Origin: Lentinula raphanica
Taxonomy: Eukaryota > Basidiomycota > Agaricomycetes > Agaricales > Omphalotaceae
Reading direction: 5' to 3'
DNA: 64,000 bases
NCBI GenBank assembly: GCA_027919835.1
Contig: JANVFP010000008.1
Span: forward strand, 1,364,001-1,428,000
The translations under genes and the position numbers were made by a program. The notes below the pieces were generated by a model, which searched no databases, had not been told where the DNA came from, and worked only from the letters and a program-made list of their open reading frames with translations. Shown here one piece after another: positions 47,089 to 58,003 of the stretch. Numbering within the stretch: the first letter of the stretch is position 1; each line of letters opens with the position of its first letter.

Positions 47089-48032
47089 AAAGAAAAGAAA
47101 AGTACACGACGTACGGTATATTTGAATTTCTACATGGGTTTTTCGTATGCTAATAATATAGTTATAGTGGCTTCGATTTTCTCTACCTACTCACAGCACC
47201 GTTGACGAAACGTTCCCACCTCGATTTTGTTCTTTTTTCTTTCTATTTCCTTCCTTCTCTGCTAATTTTCTATATTATTGGAACCTCTCTTTCTTACGTC
47301 GCTGTGATATTAACGCTAGGAAAACTTATTGTGTTTTTATTCCTTTCTTTCACTCCCTCTTCATATACATATGTGCTATCGCGTCTGCTCTACTCTAGAT
47401 TACCTGAAAAAAACAGATAATCCTGTATACCTCGCACTACATAACAAAAATTGTTCCAAGTCCAACCGGCAGCCATTTCCCACGAACGCGTTGTTTGCAC
47501 GTTGTTTGGTTTTGAACGCGTTCTTTGAATTTCTCTTTACTACACCGGTAGTGCCGACCTTGCGGCGGTCTCCGACTCTTGAAATGTCTTGAACACATTG
47601 AAGATAATAACTTACAGAGGAGATGTTGAGCAAATGATACCCGGTTGAATTATCCTTGTGGAAGTGCGTGCTCCCAGGTGCTCCCACTACACCTCAGTGG
47701 TTTCAATTTGCAATCATTCCTGTTCTTCACCAATCTTCCCCAGCCAGCCAGCTTCAAGAGCTTCAACCAGGCTTCAATGTTCAAGCTCAAGAATCAACGT
47801 TTAACACCGGTCCATTCAATGTTCAGGCTTTTGGTAGCTCTGGAAGAATATACCGTGGAAAGTGAAACGGAGGAAAATTCAAAATGAGACCCTCTGGCAT
47901 CATGTGCCATCATAAGGTAATACTGCATTACTCAGCTGATTACACAATGCAATATAAAATTTCCTAGAAGGGCAAAATTGCAGAATTTTCGACATTTGAA
48001 CACCACAAAACCCTCCTCTAAAGAGTCGGAGA
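47089..48032. other. Intergenic stretch with an unassigned short frame
   Basis: About 940 bases between Set3 and Nup50, T-rich at first (47200-47350). A 69-codon frame at 47656-47865 contains QPGFNVQAQ and FNTGPFNVQAFGSSGRIYRG, a repeated FNVQA motif with a plausible protein composition, but it has no start context or exon partner that I can defend. It could be a gene fragment. Otherwise nothing recognised. Confidence 0.4.
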
Positions 48033-50137
48033 ATGAAGAGAGGTGCTGAAAAGCAGCTCACGAAAAATGATAGAGACGATGATGTACGTTCAAATTCTCT
48101 CTATATGCTATCAAACTCTGGATATATGCTGCCTAGGAAGATACGGAGTATGGAGGTCAAGGTCAGGTAGGCCTCCAAAAGGCTGAAGATTCAGTGTTGG
48201 CCACTCGGAAGTACGCAAAACGGTGTCTGGGTGTGATTTAGATGTTGATTTCATTGGGACTTTAGGATGAAAGGTCTCCCAAAACGAGCTGGATCTATCA
48301 CTAGCTCACCTTCTTCAGATTCGACAACGGTTTGTATGCCCTTCATCTCGAGTGGCTTCGCAAACTCATCCATTGTCCAGGCTTCTCGACCAACTTTTCC
48401 ATTCGGAACAGGCTCTGGCAGCTCCTTCCAGTTCACTCCGCCAGTCTCACCGTTCTCTTCTTCCAACTCTACTCCAACCAGTCCGTTTGCAAAGCCTACT
48501 GTATCAAGTTCGGCTTCAAATACTGCAAAAACATTCAGTAATCTACTCGGTTCTATCCCAGAACCACCATCATCCTCCTCCGTCTTCAACCCGGCCCCTC
48601 TTACCTCTCAGCCAACTCTTCCCGACGTCTCAGGATCCAATGACGATCCTGCTTTCGAGTATTACAAGTCCCTGCGAGGACTCAATGCCTCCATCACCAC
48701 TGCCATCACCCGGGCAATAGAAAGAGATCCATTCGCGGACATCTCTTTTCTCCTGGAGCGATACAGAACGTTTCGGTCCAATGTGCAAAAGGAATACGAC
48801 GAGAAGACGAAGATGGACGATAGCTCTAGTTCCGCATCTCTTTCCACCGCCAGTGTGGGCTCATTCAGTATGCCCACCCCTCCCACGTCATTCTCTGGCT
48901 TCGGAGCAAAGCTGGCTGAATCTGCGTCCAGTTCGAAAACAGGCAGCGGTGGCTTCACTCCGAAACTAGACTCAGCCAAGCCTCCCCCTTCACCGTTCTC
49001 TTTTCCTTCGACGACACCTTCATCCACGAGTCCATTCTCGTTCCCACCTGCAGGGCCTATCGCCACTCCGTTCTCGAACGCAGGATCAATCGCCAATCCG
49101 TTCTCATCCCCATCCTCGAAACCGAGTGAGGCTACGCCCAAACCAGCGGAGTCAAGTAATACCACCACCACAAGTCTATTCGGACCAAAAGGATCGTCGT
49201 CCAACACCGCGTTCAGTTTCGGCACACCACCGTCCACTTCTGGATCGACTCCCAACCTGTTTGGTGCACCTCCGTCACCCAGCATATTTGGAATGCCTTC
49301 GAGTACCGCAGCGTCAACGAGTTCCCCATTCGGGACCTCAGGAACCACATCCAAATTCGGAGGATTCGGTGGCTTCGGTGGAGCTGGGAAGAGTAGTCCA
49401 CCTGCGGGGAGTTTAGGAAATCCTGTCGGATTCGGATTCGGAAGTCCGTCTAAACCAGCAGGCTCGTCTGGCTTTTCTTTCGCAAAACCACCCTCGACAT
49501 CCTCCCAAATCACAGAAGACGGAGCTGACAAGGAAGAAATGGCCGAAGCAGATGAGAAGGGGGATGGTGAAGAGGTTCAAACAGAAACTAACGCAGATCC
49601 CGCTGCTGGATCCAAATCGTTATTTGGTGTCAACCCTCACGACGAAGAGGGTGAAGGAGAGGAAAATGAGGAGACTCTCCATGCTATTCGCTCCAAGGCG
49701 TTCAGGATGCAGAAGGACGACAAAGGAGCGTCCGGATGGGCCGATCTGGGTACTGGTTCGTGCCTACTCTTCTCTACAAACACGTAACCTTGTCTCAAGG
49801 TTGATTCAGGAATACTGCGATTGAAAAAACACAAAGAGACTGGACAACGACGGCTGCTTCTACGGAATAGCAATACTGGAAAGATCATCATTGTGAGTGT
49901 TCAATGAAATGATTTGTATCCGCAAGAGTCCCTCATGCATTGCTCAACCAGAACTTCAACCTATACACCGGTCTCAAGCCTACAGTCAACAAAAAGGCGC
50001 TCATGTTCGTCGGCCACGAAGGGGGCGTGTCACAAACATACAACCTTCGTACCAAAACAGAGGATCAGGCGGTTGAGCTCAAAACAGTCCTTGACCGTGA
50101 AATTGCGTTTGTCAAAGCAAAACAACAAGACGGTTGA
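48033..50137 (+). CDS. Nucleoporin Nup50/Nup2-like with Ran-binding domain
   Basis: Nuclear pore basket protein aiding importin release. The N-terminus MKRGAEKQLTKNDRDDD and LQKAEDSVLATRKMKGLPKR matches the importin-binding start of Nup50-type proteins. The long middle exon (48267-49760) is low-complexity with many FG and FGxP-like pairs (SLFGPKG, FSFGTPP, NLFGAPP, SIFGMPS, KFGGFGGFGG). The C-terminal Ran-binding domain is spread over the last exons: HAIRSKAFRMQKDDKGASGW, ILRLKKHKETGQRRLLLRNS, NTGKIII, LLNQNFNLYTGLKPTVNKKA, and ending VKAKQQDG. The long antisense frame over the FG region is a composition artefact. Confidence 0.9.
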
Positions 50138-50299
50138 TCATGATCGGGTGCGATGATGGTGGGGGTCGTTGGGCTTGGGCATGATACATACACGGGTGTC
50201 GGCATAGATCTTTGTATTATACAGACTTTTGCGAACGTCTAAAGCCGATTCGTACTACATACAATTACTATTAGGTTATCATGAACAGCCAGCGCTCGT

Positions 50300-52342
50300 T
50301 CATTTTCCGTTGAAATGACTCTGGGCATTGTGCCATATTGAGTTGAGCACGAAGGCTTCGCTCAGAAGCATCTCCACTTCGTGGTCTCCCCAGTTCTGTG
50401 TGGGTAGAGATTGGAGGAACATGATGATACCCTAACGAAACAACAAGTTAGTTGGTGTCCCAGAGTCCAGAGCCCAACGCCACGCTCGTACCTGAAAGTC
50501 CATCGTACGAAGTTTTTCGCTCCACTTTACCAGAAACGCGGAACAAACGTAGAGGTGAAATTGTGAAAATGCATCGGGACCTTCTGCCTGTGATATGAGC
50601 AGTCATGAGCACCAGAATAATACAACAATTTACCAACATACCAAATACGTGTCCCACATCCGAATGGTGTTCTGTACACTCATCTCCCGCATCAAGAGGC
50701 AGTTCATCCATCGGAAGGCGAACTGCATGAATTCGACGTTTTGTGATTCAAGGTGAGCGGATAGAGGCGCTTTTGCTAGGCATTAGGGACCGAAGGAACA
50801 AGAAGAAACACGAAAATCAATAAATTCAAGCTCACCATCAATCCTTGCGACCAAGTCCGCCATCCTACGCACGCTCCTCTGAATCCCCGGTTGAGCAAAG
50901 ATATAATTATCCTGTATACCATCCAATAACCGTGATAGACACCAAAACGAATCAGCCTCAATCGCGTCTGACACGCTCTTTGGCAGTAACGCGGGATTGA
51001 ACTCCTCTGGATCAGAATCTGATGCGTGAGGAGAGCATGTCAGGTAAAGAGTGCGAATTGGGGAAAAGAAAAATCGCGCGAACCGATGTATGCGGACAGG
51101 AATACTTGAAAGAACGGTGTGACTAGGTCGTTTATGCCTTGAACGTAACCACTAGCTGGATGTCGGATTGCCCATACGTAGAGTATTCGCTCTAGACATC
51201 GTTGGGTTGCGCCATACATCCACAGTCGGACACCGGGACGTGTACGGGGGACGTCTATTTCAATCTGATGCCATATCTGCTGGTCGATGCCTTCTCGGTC
51301 GCGCGCGAATGCGACTTCGACGAGAGACGTATACTCGTTTCGTTTCCGAGCGAGAGTAGCTGCGCGGAGAGGACTAGCGAGAGGTAGGTAGCCCTGAGTA
51401 CAGGATATAATGTTTGAGAGAAAGTTCCCTGTGCTTACAAACAGAGATGGAGAGACGTACGAGAAGTAATTGCCATGCCATCGGTCGAAGTTCATTGGGT
51501 ATCCCAGCCCAAGCGAGTTTTCTCAGTTCGGCTGCATATATCAACGTGAATGATAGGGAAATGAGAGAAGTAGGGGAATTCACGCACCAATATTCACGTC
51601 TTGCTTTGACAGACAATCCACAAACTTGTGTTTCCTATTCGTCTTGATCGACCGTTCCCGCATGAGTTTGTCAGACTTCTCGTTATTGCCCGAAATTGAA
51701 TCTTTGGAATTCCTGGATATTGGTGTAGGCCGACGAATACCACATAGAGGATCTACGTGTCATGGATAAGTGTAACACGGAGGAAAGCGTTCAGAAATCC
51801 ATACCGTTCACAATAGCTTCTGCATCGCTTCGCATTGAGGTTGATTTTGGTTTGTCTGGTAAGGATTGTAAAGAGTCTGCTGCAGGATCAAGCTCGAGAT
51901 CGCCGAGGATCATATCACCTTCGAGGTCGACAACGCCATCAACATCCGGGACATGGTCAAAGCCGTCATCTTGATTCGAAGAGCCTGTATCATTACTCGA
52001 TCGACGTTCTGGCAGTGTCCTAACTATTGTCCAGCCATTTTTTGGTGGTTGAGGTGTGTCCGTCGTACGAGGTGGATACGAGGTCGGGTTCGGAGCATTA
52101 AGATGTGTATATGAAAAGGCTAAAGAGTTTGAGGAAGGATTGTCGGATGTTACGGGTTTTGGGACAGGTTTCGGAGATGTGGTTGAAGAAGTTCGGCCCC
52201 AGGAGGAAAAGGAGAAAGTGGATTGAGCAGGCTCCTCGCTGTCTGATGCACTGTCCCAAGCATCGTCATCAACAGAGTCTATGGATTTGAAGAAGCTGGA
52301 GGGTCGTAGAGCTATATGAGGCCTTGTTGGAGGAGCAGCCAT
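50300..52342 (-). CDS. GYP1: Rab GTPase-activating protein, GYP1/TBC1D22 type
   Basis: TBC-domain GAP for Rab GTPases of the Golgi route. The N-terminus (MAAPPTRPHIALRPSSFFKS) and acidic Ser-rich region end in exon 1; the TBC domain is built from later exons: AELRKLAWAGIPNELRPMAW, EIDVPRTRP with the catalytic Arg finger, CLERILYVWAIRHPASG, YVQGINDLVTPFFQVF with the Gln finger, DSFWCLSRLLDGIQDNY, FMQFAFRWMNCLLMREM and TIRMWDTYL. The C-terminus ends SIWHNAQSHFNGK. The closeness of these segments to yeast Gyp1 and human TBC1D22 makes the subfamily call firm. The start at 52342 is chosen as the first ATG of the open exon. It diverges from the aldolase gene with only 94 bases between. Confidence 0.9.
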
Positions 52343-52436
52343 CCAGCAGTTGCTTTCTGTAACCAAAGACTGGGGATGGAATTTGAGGAGGAGTATGTGG
52401 AGTTTGAAGCAGTAGAGTCCGTGTGAACTTGATGAA

Positions 52437-53222
52437 ATGTCACTTCTCCTCTTACGCTCTCGTACATTTCTCAGAAATTACACAAAATCGTTCAGTATTC
52501 ATTCAATGTCTTCTCTTTCTTCATTCTCATCCTGCGAGCTTTCCGATGCTTTGATCAAGCTCGGTGTACCCAGTGGGGGTTACATACCAGACATTAATCA
52601 TTTCTCAGGAAAGCCAATCTGCGGACCAGCGTATACCGTGAAATTTGTTTATTCTACCGAAACTGGTGCTCCGACGCTTTCAGAGCATTTCGTCGATACA
52701 GCGCCTTCAGGCTCAGTCATCGTCATCGACGCCCCTCCACGTTCGGACGTTCACTCATGTTGCTTTGATCATATCTGTTAATCTGACCCCTTGCTCTCAT
52801 TAGACGCTAAGAACGCAGTCTGGGGCGGTCTGGTGACAGCCGGTGCTCAATCTCGAAATGCTCTGGGCGTTGTCATCTCTGGACGTTGCAGAGATCTCGC
52901 GGAGCACCGAGAGTTCGCCTTCCCTGTATATGCTCGAGGTCATTCGACAGTCGGCCAGTCTCCTTTCACCCGTCCATCTGCTATCAATGTACCGTTGGTG
53001 CTTGTCCCCGAAGGCGATACCAAGTTCCCCCCAACACAGGTCAATCCAGGAGACTGGATTATAGCAGACGAAGACGGTGTGGTGTGTGTTCCCAAGGATT
53101 TGGAGATGATGGTCGCCGAGCTTGCTACCAAATCACATGCGATTGACGAAAGGTGTATGGCTGATATCAAAGCAGGGAAGGGAGTCAAGGCATCGTTCGC
53201 GGAACACCGAGGGACGAAGTAG
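52437..53222 (+). CDS. RraA-like aldolase / decarboxylase
   Basis: Two exons, about 240 residues. The fold is RraA-like, as in 4-hydroxy-4-methyl-2-oxoglutarate aldolase and oxaloacetate decarboxylase. Seen: SSCELSDALIKLGVPSGG, ICGPAYTVKFVYST, NAVWGGLVTAGAQSRNALGV, VISGRCRDLAEHREF with the Arg and Asp that bind substrate and metal, then FPVYARGHSTVGQSPFTRPS and PGDWIIADEDGVVCVPKDL. The N-terminus MSLLLLRSRTFLRNYTKSFS is basic and hydrophobic, so mitochondrial import is plausible; a second start at Met24 would remove it. The intron at about 52741-52803 joins PP to AKNAVWGG. Fungal members are usually annotated by family only. It converges on the polymerase gene with 48 bases between. Confidence 0.85.
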
Positions 53223-53270
53223 ACAATACATAGATGGGAATACAACGATTTACCAATCACAACTCTACCC

Positions 53271-55946
53271 TCATTTGCCCTTCTTTCTTGGTTTCGTCTT
53301 TGGATCAAGAAACCAACTCCAGGCGTTTGCTTGTGACGTAGCCTTTGGTTTGGGTCCCGAAGATCGACCCTCTGCCTCCTGTATTGCTTCCCGACTCAAA
53401 CAGAAATCAATGTGCGCATTGATCTTCCGGTTGTCATTCGTTTCTAAGTCTTTCCCACAAAGTGGGCATGAGGTCTGCGAGTCCAGCGAGCGTTTTTTGC
53501 CTGCGGCTTTGGCAGAAGGTGGTTTAGAGGAAGCTGATGTTGATTTTTCATCAACGGTCGAGGTAGACGCCGCCATTGATGACAGTGGCTTGTCCTCGGA
53601 ACCATCCTCTTCATCAAGGAGCGTTATACAGTCTTGCCAATCATCGGCATCCCGTATGTCTTCAGGATCAAATTTCCTCTTTTTCCTAGGGGATGAATCC
53701 CCATTTTCTCCGAAATACTGCAGTAAGATCAGCGTAATACGAAAGTGTGCGATGGAGATAGTACTTACTCTCTTGATACCTGAATCAGCGGATAGTTTGA
53801 GGTCTTTCAGTTTAGTGACCCTCAAACCAATCAGACGTATCTTGAGAGGTAGTTCGGGAAGAAGGAGTTCTTTGCCAGTCTTCAATGATCTTTGGTCAGT
53901 AGCGAGCTAAGCAACGGTATTGCAAACACTGACAGCAAATAAATCATCCTTCCTGGTTATCCAACGTTCAAACGATTTGGCACGCGTGAACACTACTTCT
54001 TTGTCAGAGAATGTCTCCCGAAGGGTAAACGTGTATGACCTTGGTAGTTATCCAGCTTGTACTTCAGGGTGACCGTTCGGCCAGCCCAACCGGTATGCGC
54101 CATATCGTTTTCTAGTTCTTCCGCGACCTCTTCTAACTTTTGGAGAATCTTATCTTTGTCCCCCAGCGGATGAAATGTCCTGCACAGTCCTCGGCTCCGC
54201 ATCAACTGAGTTTAGACCATTTGTACGAGATGATATACCTTTCTGCACCAATACTCTTCCGCTCTTCCCGTGAATGCGGGCGAACCACGTTCGATGCTAT
54301 ACCCAGATATGTTTCCAACATGAACCGAAGTCCGAATTCTTTGTCTAGCAGCGCTACATCTACACGATGAGTGAAGATATCACCGCAAGTCTAAAAACAC
54401 ATGGTGTCAGGTCGAGGAAAACATTGCACTGCCAAGGATTCAGGCAAGCTCGAGGAAAGCTTGAGCTTACCGTGACGCCGATAGATTCAAGCATCCGTTC
54501 ATGGACTCTGCCGATGCCCGGGACTTTCCGCACAGGTAGGTCCACCATGAAGTCTCTTATGGCTTGGCTTTCGGGGGTAGGTAGTATTGGCCGTTAGGTT
54601 TGTTCTAGGGGGGATAACGAAAAAATCGTTCAGAGCCACAATGACGTGGAGATTAAAGAGGTTGTTGACCTTGTCTGAACAAATCTTCATGAACCACATT
54701 GGAAAATGAGTCAAACACAGCAGTATATGGCGTTTACCTTGGCGAGCATCTGAGAAATGATAGTTCGGATGAAATGCTGTTACGAAGTCTCGAATGTACA
54801 TACATACCCTGTTTGGGGCTATTCCGGCACTAACCGTGAGCTTCGTCTCCTCCTGCACAAGCCGACGCATTTCAGAAACGCATTCTTCTGCGGTGACATT
54901 ATGTTGTTCACAGTATTCTGTGATACTAAGGGACGATATTATTATGTTTCACAGATATTATGTTCTAGAAGACAGACATACTTGAGGTAGGCTTCATCAC
55001 AGCTGGCAATAAGCATGTCTGGATCATAGCACGCCAAGATCGCCATAACCTTTTTAGACATGTCAGAGTAACGCTCGGGATGTATATTGAGTAGTATCAG
55101 TTCTGGACAAAGCTTCTTTGCTATGAAAGCTAGAAGTAACATAGTCGGGAAACGTGAGCACGACTCAAGCAACCTGTATAAGCATAGATATAACATACAC
55201 GCCATTCCAGAACGAACACCAAACTTCCGAGCTTCGTAAGAGGCTGTTGTAAGTACACCCTTCCCTACCTGCAACAGCAGCGATGAGGCAATCAGGCAAT
55301 AGGTGGCATGGATTCAGAGAATTACCCCAAACGCTTTTCCTTGAAGATCCGGGTTATAGAGGACTTCACAGTTCGCGAAGAAAGCGTCGGCGTCGATGTG
55401 CACAATGATTTGGGAAGTATCCCGAAGCGACTCGATTTCCGTGAGCTATTTCTTGTATTAGCACTCTGGGATAACGATATAGATATTCTCAACATACCAA
55501 ATGTGATACGCTAGATTCCACCTGAACTGATCGAATGTATTTCGAATCTCGACAAGTTCGGACCAATCCTTTCAGCGACACACACCTAAGTCGGCCTCCT
55601 TCTTAGCAACATCTCGTATTTGTAAGAGCTTCTCAATCCTTTCAGTCAGCTCTCGGTCTTTCTTCTTCTCATTCTAGAAGTAGAATACAATTTGACCACG
55701 TCCAGATTATCGGAGAGTCGAAAATCGCTTGCCTCGTAATATTTTGAGCCTTTGGAAGCTTCGGCAATGATACGATTGATTTCAGATTGGTCAGTCGTAA
55801 GACTGAGGACATTATGAGCATTAGGAGGCTCGCTAAGATTGTATGATGACTTGCCCAGCTTTGGTAGAGGAAGGCCCAGCCAAACGTTTCAACAAACTTT
55901 TGCTCTGTGAAGGAGCTGGAGCGGCATTTGATGTAACTTCGGCCAT
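53271..55946 (-). CDS. DNA polymerase kappa (Y-family translesion polymerase)
   Basis: Bypasses bulky DNA lesions. The N-terminus SKSLLKRLAGPSSTKAG and TTDQSEINRIIAEASKG fits the pol kappa clasp, before the palm. Catalytic palm: IIVHIDADAFFANCEVL with the first Asp residues, then VGKGVLTTASYEARKFGVRS and IASCDEAYL with the catalytic Asp-Glu. SAGIAPNR, VPGIGRVHERMLESIGVT (helix-hairpin-helix) and RTFHPLGDKDKILQKLEEVA follow. The C-terminus has a UBZ-type zinc finger, CPLCGKDLETNDNRKINAHI then DFC. The first two introns use GC donors (55803-55854 and 55674-55732); with them the N-terminus is in frame, without them it hits a stop. More than ten exons. TGA at 53271-53273. Confidence 0.9.
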
Positions 55947-56329
55947 CTTGAATTTGTTATCAAAATCCTGGCCGTGCCTAGAGGTTAATCGTTGATGTCG
56001 AGCTCGTGCCAATAGTCATCGAGAGGAATCGTCCAACTGAAAGCGTTGAAACTTGAAGCGCAGGTGGTACTGTATAAGCGCCCATTTTCGCGATTCACAT
56101 GAGATTACTCAGCCTCGCGTTGATGAGTCAAGCGGCGGTTCCGTTCAAAATTGAGCACGTCGAGTGCTGCGTCGAGCTTGCTCAAAACAGAAAAATCATA
56201 TACAGGCTTGGGGAGCTATCTACGATACATAGTAACATACATACGATAAATATTACAATAAATAAGCCGTCGCAGACGTTGGAATTTACAAGATATACTA
56301 GCCTGAACCATTGGCAACCAGTTCTATAG
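55947..56329. other. Intergenic spacer, caspase-like to polymerase kappa
   Basis: Promoter side of the polymerase gene and 3' side of the caspase-like gene. AT-rich around 56220-56280; no gene seen. Confidence 0.5.
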
Positions 56330-57622
56330 CTATTTTAGCAAAGGAGCAAGGAGAGTTTTCGACGCAAGAATAGCCTCCGCGGTCTCGATAAGCTCGGACT
56401 TGGTGCTTTTGATGTCCAATATGCTGGACGTATGCGACGCTGTCTGGGAAGGAGGCTTACGAACAGCGGCAGAATGCAGCAAGGCTTGAAACGCTTTCCG
56501 TAAGCCATGATAAGAAACTCCGTGATTACGCGGAACACGAGTCCAGCAATGTTTGGGTAAGAAGGAGGAGCATTTAATTCTACCCAAGCACCAAGTAGGA
56601 TAGACTTGTTGGACGACGAAAGACGCGATCGCGGGATTCCGAGAGCCGACATGGTTGTGAGCATGAAGTGAAAGCTCTCTACCTTTCTCAACGCCGTGTA
56701 ATGAACCAAGTTCAATTCTGACTCCTTTTCGGATATGTGATTCCAGAGGAATGTAGTTGTTATCTTGAATGAATGGAATGGCATTGAATAGGCGGTCTGG
56801 GTGAATCCCTGAGAATCGGAGACTTTGAGCCTCACCCATCCTCTCTCTGATCTCTTCCACGAGGTCAGAGAAAGACATGTCATGCAGCTGAACAGAGTGC
56901 ATGGTCTCGAGGAACGCAGAGGTCAGTTTGCCTCCTTCTTTGCCCTCATGAGCCGTGGTGCCAGGCTTACAAGCTGTGATGACGGTGTGAGTCGTCCAGT
57001 GTCGACTGTAGAAGCTCTCATTACGCTTTTGGAGTCTCGGACAGAAATGCTGTCCGCGATAAAGATCCTCTGCAGATGCCTTGCTCGTTGCAGTCCAGCG
57101 GATGGAGCTGCGTTCACGGGAGCCCGGGGGAGGTGATGAAAAGCAGGAATCCAACATCAACGTGATATTGTTCCCCTTCAACTTGGAAAGATCGTGAAGA
57201 AAGGTGTGCATTGCACGAGCGGATATACCAGCTATCCGACCCTCTGGACCTTTGGTATCATGGTCGTAAGTACAGAGTACCTCGACGTCGCAGCGCAGGT
57301 TCTTCTCTGAAAGCCAATCATGAGGAGCTTTCAACGTGCTCCCATGGCCAGCAAAGTAAATGAGAATCGCGTCGCCTTCTCGAATCCTGTTGTTATTCAA
57401 CAGGTGATTGTCTAACGTGACTTCGATATTCCGTTTGGTTGCTCGTTCGTTGAGTAGCATGGCTATCTGATGTTTGGGGACACCAAGATCGTCTACCAGC
57501 CAGCGTTTCATTGACTTTGCGTCGTCAACGCAGGCTTCTAGGTTCCATATATCCCCAGACTTGTACTGGTCGATGCCAACAATTACGGCGAAAACGCGAC
57601 TGTCCATCTGGGTAGTAGTCAA
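56330..57622 (-). CDS. Caspase-like (peptidase C14) domain protein
   Basis: A single uninterrupted frame of 430 residues. The N-terminal caspase-like fold reads FAVIVGIDQYKSGDIWNLEA, CVDDAKSMKRWLVDDLGVP, EGDAILIYFAGHGS with the catalytic His, and KGNNITLMLDSCFSS with the catalytic Cys. The usual motif before the Cys in the mushroom family is DCCHS; here it is DSCFS, so the catalytic Cys is kept but its neighbours differ. SFSDLVEEIRERMGEAQSLR and CLGRIKCSSF lie in the C-terminal half, which has no recognised domain. Agaricomycetes carry many such proteins, often fused to NACHT or TPR regions; none is fused here. The function (proteolysis, cell-death signalling) is inferred. Confidence 0.85.
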   Translation of the reverse strand: MTTTQMDSRVFAVIVGIDQYKSGDIWNLEACVDDAKSMKRWLVDDLGVPKHQIAMLLNERATKRNIEVTLDNHLLNNNRIREGDAILIYFAGHGSTLKAPHDWLSEKNLRCDVEVLCTYDHDTKGPEGRIAGISARAMHTFLHDLSKLKGNNITLMLDSCFSSPPPGSRERSSIRWTATSKASAEDLYRGQHFCPRLQKRNESFYSRHWTTHTVITACKPGTTAHEGKEGGKLTSAFLETMHSVQLHDMSFSDLVEEIRERMGEAQSLRFSGIHPDRLFNAIPFIQDNNYIPLESHIRKGVRIELGSLHGVEKGRELSLHAHNHVGSRNPAIASFVVQQVYPTWCLGRIKCSSFLPKHCWTRVPRNHGVSYHGLRKAFQALLHSAAVRKPPSQTASHTSSILDIKSTKSELIETAEAILASKTLLAPLLK

Positions 57623-58003
57623 ACTCTGGAATGATATGAATAATTTGGACTAATCAAACGGTAGAAACTTAGATACCTGTGAGTTGCAAGTCGTAACGAA
57701 TGTAGTACTTAATTAGAGGGGGGGATTTAGAGAGCCAGTCCTAAAAAACAACAGGTTTTTAAGCAGTCCGGATTTGAAACCCTTGTCAGCCAGTCGCGTC
57801 ATCCATCGCCTGACGCGTGTTATACCTGTGGATATCACCATTACATTGATGGAGATCGAGTTCATACTAGTAATAAAACGTTCGAACTCGGTACCACTAC
57901 TGATACCAATGCTGGACGTGGTGCATAGAGAACACCAGTTAGTGACAAGAAAGGCAAACCGGCGCCTGATTACCAATCAGCCTTTCCTTGACACCGATCC
58001 ACG
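57623..58003. other. Divergent intergenic region, caspase-like / Beclin
   Basis: About 380 bases between two divergent starts, holding both promoters. Two short overlapping frames here on opposite strands have no signature. Confidence 0.5.

Noticed and set aside
48662..49531. 289-codon antisense frame opposite the nucleoporin
   Set aside because: It mirrors the Ser/Pro/FG-rich low-complexity coding strand, and gives only Pro/Gly/Asn-rich sequence with no motif; the sense gene is clear.
55803..55946. Frameshift at the start of polymerase kappa
   Set aside because: The GC-AG intron 55803-55854 restores the frame exactly and matches the GC donor consensus.
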